Position numbers and translations under genes: made by a program
Shown here: one piece after another, positions 1 through 4,184 of the stretch
Numbering within the stretch: the stretch's first letter is position 1
Layout: every line of letters starts with the position of its first letter
Origin: an uncultured Collinsella sp.
GTDB taxonomy: Bacteria > Actinomycetota > Coriobacteriia > Coriobacteriales > Coriobacteriaceae
DNA: 5,428 bases
NCBI GenBank assembly: GCA_900553475.1
Contig: USEF01000116.1
Location: 1 to 5,428, forward strand
Direction of reading: 5' to 3'
The notes under the pieces: generated by a model
What the model saw: the letters and a program-made list of their open reading frames with translations, nothing else
Databases searched by the model: none
Told to the model about the DNA's origin: nothing

Positions 1-1271
1 TCGCCGCGAAGCGAACGACCGACATTTTGCGCATAGTGGTCACAAAACGCCGAGAGCGCCGCCTCGACCGCCGCCGGCTCGGGACGATCTTTTTGATGGC
101 TGGACAGACAGGCCATCACCACGTCGAACAGCTGGGCATCGACAAACGCCAGCGCATCGCGTAGCTCTTCGGAATCCGGCTCAAGCCCTAGCTGCTGGGC
201 CTGCTCGGCCGCGGCGAGCGCCACGTCGGGCTCACGACGAAGCAGCTGAGTCAAATCACAACCGGGCGCATGGGCACCAATGGGATAGTCGGGCCGCGTG
301 TCCATCTTGAGACGGTAGGGGCTCGCGATGTCGCGCGTCTTTTTGCGCGAACCCGAGGTGCCCGAAGTGCTCGGCGCGGCTTCGTATGGCACGACGCCGG
401 CAATGAGCTCGTAAACCGTGCTTGCCGCGGCATAAACGTCAATCGCCGGCGACATACGCAAAGCGCGCAGGTCGGGAATATCGTCGGTGAGCATCTCGGG
501 CGGGGCATAGGCAACCGTCGCGCGACGCAGCGTGGCATAACGCTCCGTAAACGACGCCTTGCCGCCGGTACCGGCCACAGGCTCAAGCGCCAGCGACGAG
601 CCAAAGTCGATCAGGCACAGGTCAAAGGTGCCCTCGGCAAGCTGCCGGTCAAGCGGTAGACGCGCCGTACGCACCATAATATTAGCGGGCGAGATATCGC
701 GATGGACAAAGCCCTCGCCCACCAGGCTCATACGGCAGAGCAGATCGAACAGGTCGCGACCCAGACGCGCCGCCACAAGCGGCGACAGGCGTCCGGCATC
801 GTCCACGGCGAGTCGCGAACGCAAGCGGGCAAGTGTCTCGCCCTCGACCCATTCCATGACAATTGCAGGCACACCGTCGACCTCGCCCCAGCCATAGAGG
901 CGGGGAAAGCCCTTAAGGCCCGAAAGGGCGCGATGGCATTCGTATTCCTCGCGAAACGCCGCCTTGAACTTGGCGACCAGCGCCTCGTGAGCGGCATCGT
1001 CATCAAACTCATCGCGCGTCGGCAAGATGAGCTGCTTGAGTGCCACTGCCTCGCCTTGGGCGTTGACGGCACGCGTCACGCGGCCGATACCGCCACGGCG
1101 CATGGTGGCATCGTCGGCAAACAGCATCGTAAAACGACGCAGATAGGTAGGCAGTTCGTCCTGACCGAGCGCAATGGCCGGCTCAAACCCGTCGACACGC
1201 GCCAGGCGCAGGCCGACCATGGGATCGCGACCGAGCGATTGTGGTGTGGTGGATGCAAGATCGGTCATCAT
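1..1271 (-). CDS. Hanks-type (Ser/Thr-like) protein kinase, 3' end beyond window
   Basis: This is a eukaryotic-like protein kinase, expected to transfer phosphate from ATP to protein side chains; its substrate is unknown. The 423 visible codons are open throughout. Motifs in order are a glycine-rich loop (GGIGRV, about 60-65), the ATP-binding lysine in VALK (K79), a candidate alpha-C glutamate in FREEYE (107-111), catalytic loop HRDISPAN (190-197, D192 and N197), DFG (222-224), TVAYAPPE (252-259), the subdomain IX aspartate (D278) and KDRP (394-397). The core is therefore complete and probably active. The usual lysine of HRDxKxxN is serine (S194), as in some other bacterial and fungal kinase groups. 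A Ser/Lys-rich stretch (about 301-312) lies between subdomains IX and XI. I chose the ATG at 1271 because it overlaps the upstream stop as ATGA; the next codon is also ATG. No Shine-Dalgarno is visible, which suggests translational coupling. Anything C-terminal to the kinase domain, such as a membrane segment or sensor, is outside the window. Confidence 0.93.
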   Translation of the reverse strand, partial: MMTDLASTTPQSLGRDPMVGLRLARVDGFEPAIALGQDELPTYLRRFTMLFADDATMRRGGIGRVTRAVNAQGEAVALKQLILPTRDEFDDDAAHEALVAKFKAAFREEYECHRALSGLKGFPRLYGWGEVDGVPAIVMEWVEGETLARLRSRLAVDDAGRLSPLVAARLGRDLFDLLCRMSLVGEGFVHRDISPANIMVRTARLPLDRQLAEGTFDLCLIDFGSSLALEPVAGTGGKASFTERYATLRRATVAYAPPEMLTDDIPDLRALRMSPAIDVYAAASTVYELIAGVVPYEAAPSTSGTSGSRKKTRDIASPYRLKMDTRPDYPIGAHAPGCDLTQLLRREPDVALAAAEQAQQLGLEPDSEELRDALAFVDAQLFDVVMACLSSHQKDRPEPAAVEAALSAFCDHYAQNVGRSLRG

Positions 1272-2173
1272 AGGGCAAGCGCCGCCACGTTATTGTTGAA
1301 GTTACCGAGCGCGACGTCATCATCGCCGTAATGGCCGACCCATTGACATAGGTTGGTGTAACAGCCCCACAGATTGGCATACTGCTGATACCACCTTGAC
1401 CGGGGCGAGAATGTCTGACGACCGAACTCGGCTCGAATGACAAACATCTCCCCGACCAGGCTGTCGCACGGCCTGGGATCTCCCGTAGAGTTATAGGTCG
1501 AGACCACGTCATTGGCACGAGAAACATAGCCGTCGAGCATGTTGTACTTGGTCACAAGCCAACTGTGAATGCTCTCTTCCTCAGCAGCGGAAAGGCCGCC
1601 GGAGTTTGCATCGTTGTCAGTGTTGCCGCCCGTCGAGCCGCCGTTTCCAGGCCCTCCGGTAGAGGAACCCGACCCAGAGCCGCCGCCCGCACTCGATGAA
1701 TCCGAGCCGGAGCCAGAAGTATCCGAGCTACCGGGCTTTCCGGACTGCTGGGCGTCCTGCTCCTTTTGCTGCTCGACCTTATTCACCGTTGCCGCCACGC
1801 TATTGTTGGACAATCGATCGATGATCTTGGTGTTGGTGAGCACGATGGTTTTGCCATTGGCAAGCGTGACTTCGTTGTCCGGGGCCTCGGCGCCGTCCGC
1901 ATCGTCGGTGCCAAACACAATATGCCCGACCACACTTGCCCAAGCATATCCAGTCGTGGTGCCCAGATCGCTTTTGACCTCATGCCCCACGCGCGGTTCG
2001 CGTGCGGCATGCGCCTGCATCATGGACGGCACGGTCATGCCATAGGCAGAAACGCCAGCTATGACCAGCACCAGCGAGCACGATAGCAGTGCGTACGCCC
2101 GCGGCGCCAAGCCCAGTCGGCGTCGTATGCGCACCGCGGCGCCGCGCTTTGTCTGAGTGCCACCGGGCCGCAT
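1268..2173 (-). CDS. Membrane-anchored or secreted protein with Ser/Gly linker, function unknown
   Basis: I do not recognise a family for this 301-residue protein. It has an Arg-rich N-terminus (about 9-25), one hydrophobic segment (about 27-46), a membrane-proximal region (about 58-135), a Ser/Gly/Asn/Asp low-complexity linker (about 143-194) and a probably helical C-terminal domain (about 195-301). That domain is rich in Trp and Tyr and has cysteines at 236, 271 and 276. By the positive-inside rule the linker and C-terminal domain should lie outside the cell. AHA-A at 54-57 could be a signal-peptidase site, so it may be released rather than anchored. The start at 2173 follows a strong GGAGGAG; an in-frame ATG at 2266 would force translation through a terminator-like hairpin and the ribosome binding site, so I rejected it. 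The stop overlaps the kinase start by 4 bases, which suggests the two are made together. A role as sensor, ligand or substrate of the kinase is only an inference. Confidence 0.85.
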   Translation of the reverse strand: MRPGGTQTKRGAAVRIRRRLGLAPRAYALLSCSLVLVIAGVSAYGMTVPSMMQAHAAREPRVGHEVKSDLGTTTGYAWASVVGHIVFGTDDADGAEAPDNEVTLANGKTIVLTNTKIIDRLSNNSVAATVNKVEQQKEQDAQQSGKPGSSDTSGSGSDSSSAGGGSGSGSSTGGPGNGGSTGGNTDNDANSGGLSAAEEESIHSWLVTKYNMLDGYVSRANDVVSTYNSTGDPRPCDSLVGEMFVIRAEFGRQTFSPRSRWYQQYANLWGCYTNLCQWVGHYGDDDVALGNFNNNVAALAL

Positions 2174-2178
2174 GCGTT

Positions 2179-2185
2179 CTCCTCC
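2179..2185 (-). promoter_or_regulatory. Ribosome binding site that fixes the start of the 301-residue protein
   Basis: The minus strand reads GGAGGAG, then 5 bases (AACGC), then ATG at 2173. This near-ideal Shine-Dalgarno decides the start against upstream in-frame ATGs at 2266 and 2230. Confidence 0.8.
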
Positions 2186-2188
2186 AAC

Positions 2189-2213
2189 AAAAACACGCCG
2201 CTCGGGAGCGGCG
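2189..2213 (-). terminator. Terminator-like hairpin in the leader of the 301-residue protein gene
   Basis: On the minus strand a perfect 7-bp GC-rich stem, CGCCGCT/AGCGGCG with loop CCCG, is followed directly by TGTTTTT. This has the form of a rho-independent terminator. It ends only 3 bases before the Shine-Dalgarno, leaving no room for a promoter after it. Transcripts reaching the downstream gene must therefore read through it, so it may act as an attenuator or as a leaky terminator for recR. CUCC in the stem-loop is also complementary to GGAG of the ribosome binding site, which allows an alternative pairing. Confidence 0.6.
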
Positions 2214-2235
2214 CATTCATTCGAATCCATATTTG

Positions 2236-2244
2236 AGTGTATCA
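2236..2244 (-). promoter_or_regulatory. Possible extended -10 promoter element before the 301-residue protein gene
   Basis: The minus strand reads TGATACACT, an extended -10 form (TGn, then TACACT, 4 of 6 matches to TATAAT). No convincing -35 lies at 16-18 bases; the nearest TTG-containing hexamer (TTGCGC) is 19 bases upstream. A transcript from here would start upstream of the terminator-like hairpin. Weak prediction. Confidence 0.25.
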
Positions 2245-2257
2245 GCGAACCAAAAAG

Positions 2258-2267
2258 GTTGCGCAAC
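2258..2267. repeat. 10-bp perfect palindrome GTTGCGCAAC
   Basis: GTTGCGCAAC is self-complementary and lies just upstream of the possible promoter of the 301-residue protein gene. It shares its outer GTTG/CAAC half-sites with a second palindrome about 70 bp away, so the two could bind the same regulator. Short palindromes also occur by chance. Confidence 0.3.
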
Positions 2268-2327
2268 GAATGGACAAATTAAGGATGCGAGCGGAAGCGT
2301 CCATGCGATAAGCGGATACGAAGCATC

Positions 2328-2343
2328 TTTGTTGCACAACAAA
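2328..2343. repeat. 16-bp palindrome TTTGTTG-CA-CAACAAA
   Basis: Two perfect 7-bp arms (TTTGTTG and CAACAAA) are separated by 2 bases in the gap between recR and the 301-residue protein gene. The geometry suits a dimeric regulator site. It also sits just beyond the recR 3' hairpin, where it could add a second small RNA stem. Confidence 0.35.
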
Positions 2344-2351
2344 CTCACAGT

Positions 2352-2381
2352 CGCACGGGGAAATTATGACTACCCCGTGCG
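2352..2381 (-). terminator. Hairpin after recR, possible weak or rho-assisted terminator
   Basis: CGCACGGGG and CCCCGTGCG form a perfect 9-bp stem around a 12-base AT-rich loop, beginning about 38 bases after the recR stop. The following minus-strand sequence (ACTGTGAGTTTGTTG) has only a broken T tract, so efficient intrinsic termination is uncertain. It may instead protect the 3' end of the ybaB-recR transcript. Confidence 0.5.
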
Positions 2382-2418
2382 TCGCGAGGAAAACATACGG
2401 CAGGAGCAGGCTCGCCAC

Positions 2419-3015
2419 CTAAATCGCGCGGCGGGCCTCGATGGCGCGACCAAGCGTAAGCTCGTCGGCATACTCCAAGTCGCCGCCCACGGGAAGGCCG
2501 CTTGCCAGACGCGACACCTCGACGCCCAACGGCTTGATGGTACGGGCCAGATAGCTCGCCGTGGTCTCGCCCTCAATATTGGGGTTGGTGGCGATGATGA
2601 CCTCGTGGATGTCCTCGTGGCCCAAGCGTGCCAGCAGCTCTCGAATGTGCAGCTGCTCGGGGCCAATCTTGTCCATGGGACTGATCACGCCGCCCAATAC
2701 GTGGTAGAGGCCGTGGTAGCTGCCCGTGCGCTCGATCGCCTGGACATCGCGCGGCTCGCCCACCACGCAAATGCGAGTGGTATCGCGCATCGGGTCCTGG
2801 CAGATGGAGCACTCGTCGGCCGTGGCGTAGTTAAAGCAGCGGCTGCAAAAGTGGACCTCCTGCTTGACCTCCAGGATGGCCTCGGCCAGGCGGCGCGCCT
2901 CCTCGGCGTCGGCCTCCAACAGGTAATAGGCGATGCGCTGGGCCGACTTGGGACCAATGCCCGGCAGACGGCCCAGCTCATCGAGCAGTTTTTGCAGACT
3001 GTGATTCGCACTCAT
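2419..3015 (-). CDS. recR: Recombination mediator protein RecR
   Basis: RecR works with RecF and RecO in the cytoplasm to load RecA onto single-stranded DNA at gaps, replacing SSB, in the RecFOR recombinational repair pathway. At 198 residues it has the usual family length of about 200. Visible elements in order are a helix-hairpin-helix (LPGIGPKSAQRIAYYLL, 17-33), a four-cysteine zinc-binding site (C57, C60, C69, C72), and a Toprim domain from about 81, with ICVVGEPRD followed by the family-typical EVIIATNPNIEGETTA (138-153) and ASGLPVGGDLEYAD (171-184). All expected motifs are present, so it should be functional. The gene starts 13 bases after the ybaB stop. No clear Shine-Dalgarno is visible, so translation may depend on coupling to ybaB. 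The order dnaX-ybaB-recR is conserved in many bacteria. Confidence 0.97.
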   Translation of the reverse strand: MSANHSLQKLLDELGRLPGIGPKSAQRIAYYLLEADAEEARRLAEAILEVKQEVHFCSRCFNYATADECSICQDPMRDTTRICVVGEPRDVQAIERTGSYHGLYHVLGGVISPMDKIGPEQLHIRELLARLGHEDIHEVIIATNPNIEGETTASYLARTIKPLGVEVSRLASGLPVGGDLEYADELTLGRAIEARRAI

Positions 3016-3028
3016 ATATATGCGTGTC

Positions 3029-3349
3029 TTAGAACGGCATGCCCGGGATGTTGAGGCCGCCGGTGATGGCGCCCATCTGCTTGTTGGCGAGCTCGTTGAC
3101 GCCGCGGACGGCCTCGTTGACGGCAGCCATGATCATATCCTGCAGCATATCGACGTCCTCGGGATCGAGCGCATCGGGATCGATGGTGAGGTTGACGAGC
3201 TCCATCTCGCCGTTAACGGTCACCTTGACCATGCCGCCGCCGGCAGAGGCGTCGACGGTCTGGGACTTGAGGTTCTCCTGCGCGGCGGCAAGCTGCTCCT
3301 GCATCTTGCGAGCCTGCTTCATCATCTGCTGCATGTTCATACCGGCCAT
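3029..3349 (-). CDS. ybaB: YbaB/EbfC family nucleoid-associated protein
   Basis: YbaB/EbfC proteins are small dimeric DNA-binding proteins associated with the nucleoid. The 106 residues match the family length. The N-terminus (1-30) is a Met/Gln/Lys-rich helix (MQQMMKQARKMQEQLAAAQ) typical of the family. It is followed by the beta-strand core AGGGMVKVTVNGEMELVNLTIDPD split across 36-59, then a helical stretch with DMLQDMIMAAVNEA (67-80), and a Gly/Met/Pro-rich tail ending in IPGMPF. The start at 3349 is supported by AAGGAG five bases upstream. It probably forms an operon with recR. Its promoter is likely within the 340-bp upstream gap, because the dnaX transcript would have to cross an opposite-strand gene to reach it. 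Confidence 0.95.
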   Translation of the reverse strand: MAGMNMQQMMKQARKMQEQLAAAQENLKSQTVDASAGGGMVKVTVNGEMELVNLTIDPDALDPEDVDMLQDMIMAAVNEAVRGVNELANKQMGAITGGLNIPGMPF

Positions 3350-3362
3350 GATGGCTCCTTTA

Positions 3363-3397
3363 CGTGCGGCCGCACGCCGAGCTGCAAGGGCAGCCGG
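3363..3397 (-). promoter_or_regulatory. Two tandem hairpins in the ybaB leader
   Basis: Reading the minus strand, the first hairpin is GCTGC-CCTT-GCAGC (3394-3381), extended by CCG/CGG across one bulged base (3397-3377). The second is the 14-bp perfect palindrome CGTGCGGCCGCACG (3376-3363). It ends two bases before the ybaB Shine-Dalgarno (3360-3355). Such structures could modulate ybaB translation or mRNA stability. Neither has a T tract, so they are not intrinsic terminators. Confidence 0.4.
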
Positions 3398-3424
3398 AGC
3401 ACGGCGGGACTTTCAAACTCAAAA

Positions 3425-3433
3425 ATCGTACCA
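3425..3433 (-). promoter_or_regulatory. Possible extended -10 promoter for ybaB-recR
   Basis: The minus strand reads TGGTACGAT: a TGn extension plus TACGAT, 4 of 6 matches to TATAAT. It lies about 76 bases before the ybaB start, so the RNA leader would contain both hairpins. No good -35 is visible. Confidence 0.35.
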
Positions 3434-3511
3434 CGGCGCGAGGCCAGCGAGCGGGGCGGACGTGTTACCTCAGTCGATATACATGTCCTGGAGCGCAAGC
3501 CGCACCCATAG

Positions 3512-3546
3512 ATTATGCAAGGTTGAATAATTCGCATCTGCATAAT
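3512..3546. repeat. Nested interrupted palindrome between divergent genes
   Basis: ATTATGCA (3512-3519) and TGCATAAT (3539-3546) are perfect 8-bp inverted arms 19 bases apart. At exactly the same centre (3529) lies a second palindrome, GAAT-A-ATTC (3525-3533). Concentric symmetric half-sites are typical of a dimeric or tetrameric regulator site; as RNA the arms could also form a weak AT-rich stem. The location between divergent genes favours a shared operator. Confidence 0.4.
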
Positions 3547-3649
3547 ATTTAAAGCTAAATCTTGTAGAGCCGGAATCCGACATTTAATGCGTACCACTAA
3601 ATGGCTAAATGCCGAGCCACTACTCGAGGCGGCGCTCATGACGGCGAGG

Positions 3650-3655
3650 TATAAT
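3650..3655 (+). promoter_or_regulatory. Consensus -10 box for the orphan plus-strand gene
   Basis: A perfect TATAAT lies 40 bases before the ATG at 3690. No TTGACA-like -35 is apparent at 16-18 bases upstream (AGGCGG region), so it may depend on an activator or be weak. Confidence 0.45.
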
Positions 3656-3678
3656 TTAATTGCCATAGATAGTAATTT

Positions 3679-3684
3679 GGAGGT
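3679..3684 (+). promoter_or_regulatory. Ribosome binding site of the orphan membrane-protein gene
   Basis: GGAGGT lies five bases (GCCCC) before the ATG at 3690. This strong site is the main evidence that the only plus-strand reading frame I accept is translated. Confidence 0.75.
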
Positions 3685-3689
3685 GCCCC

Positions 3690-4163
3690 ATGAATGCCCC
3701 CAACGCGCTCCAAAACATCCGCTCAAAACACCCCGTTGCATATGTGGTTCTCTATCTCTTTGTCGGCTGGGCATTGCTGGTTGTCATCACCCATGCCATA
3801 GCTTTTGGAGCAGAACTGCTGATAGCCAGCTCGGACCAGCCCGTCGTCAAATGGGAGACGACCGATGAGTGCACCGACGGAACCCGAACCGTCTACTACA
3901 ACAGCCCGTCCCTCTATCAAGAGTTCAAGGTCAAGATAAAGGACTTCAAGATTGTCGATGCCGAGCTAGGCGTTTATTTGGCAATCGGAGCAACCATTAA
4001 CGCCGAGCAAGTCGAGTACACGGACAGCCATGCGACGTATCGTATCGACCTCAGCATCCTAGGCCGACCGTCACGCACCTGTCTGCTCAAATGCGACATA
4101 CGCGGCACCACGTTGCACATGTCCGAAATACAGATGCGCCCGGGCAAAGAGATCTCTTCTTGA
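3690..4163 (+). CDS. Small single-pass membrane protein, function unknown
   Basis: This 157-residue protein belongs to no family I recognise. It has a short N-terminal segment with basic residues (1-14), a hydrophobic membrane segment (about 16-46) and a roughly 110-residue soluble domain, predicted outside the cell if the N-terminus is inside. The domain alternates charged and beta-prone stretches (FKVKIKDFKIVDAELGVYLAI, split over 80-99; YRIDLSIL, 117-124). Its cysteines are at 61, 131 and 135. The start is well supported by GGAGGT (3679-3684) five bases before ATG and by a TATAAT box upstream. It is the only plus-strand gene here and sits between dnaX and ybaB, converging on dnaX with a 21-bp gap. 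Its AT-richer upstream region and unusual position suggest insertion or lineage-specific gain. It could be a small surface or stress protein, but nothing in the sequence decides this. Confidence 0.8.
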   Translation: MNAPNALQNIRSKHPVAYVVLYLFVGWALLVVITHAIAFGAELLIASSDQPVVKWETTDECTDGTRTVYYNSPSLYQEFKVKIKDFKIVDAELGVYLAIGATINAEQVEYTDSHATYRIDLSILGRPSRTCLLKCDIRGTTLHMSEIQMRPGKEISS

Positions 4164-4184
4164 GCAGCATACCCGCCCGCACGG

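Larger units (their letters stand above)
3350..3689. other. Divergent intergenic region between ybaB and an orphan membrane-protein gene
   Basis: This 340-bp stretch holds no convincing gene. The part nearest ybaB (3350-3480) is GC-rich and carries two hairpins and a possible minus-strand promoter. The part from about 3480 to 3690 is clearly AT-richer than the rest of the window. It holds a nested palindrome and a TATAAT box for the plus-strand gene. I found no tRNA, SRP RNA or other known RNA in it. A minus-strand reading frame crosses it, but it has no ribosome binding site or recognisable protein features. Confidence 0.75.

Noticed and set aside
702..1331. Plus-strand reading frame of 209 codons
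   Set aside because: It is antisense to the kinase catalytic core, which is intact on the other strand.
1569..2045. Plus-strand Pro/Glu-rich reading frame of 158 codons
   Set aside because: Its composition is simply the complement of the Ser/Gly linker on the minus strand; no supporting start signal was seen.
2171..2266. N-terminal extension of the 301-residue protein from an ATG at 2266 (332 residues)
   Set aside because: The extension would be encoded by the terminator-like hairpin and the GGAGGAG site. The ATG at 2173 has an ideal ribosome binding site and is followed by the basic and hydrophobic N-terminus expected of an exported protein.
2089..3054. Plus-strand reading frame of 321 codons
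   Set aside because: It runs antisense to recR, whose protein is unmistakable, and resembles no protein I know. It is a by-product of high GC content.
3540..3625. Possible tRNA or tRNA remnant near GGAATCC
   Set aside because: No T-arm GGTTCGA sequence, anticodon arm or acceptor pairing could be drawn on either strand.
3337..3774. Minus-strand reading frame of 145 codons across the intergenic region
   Set aside because: It overlaps the starts of both ybaB and the orphan gene, has no ribosome binding site and shows no coherent protein features.
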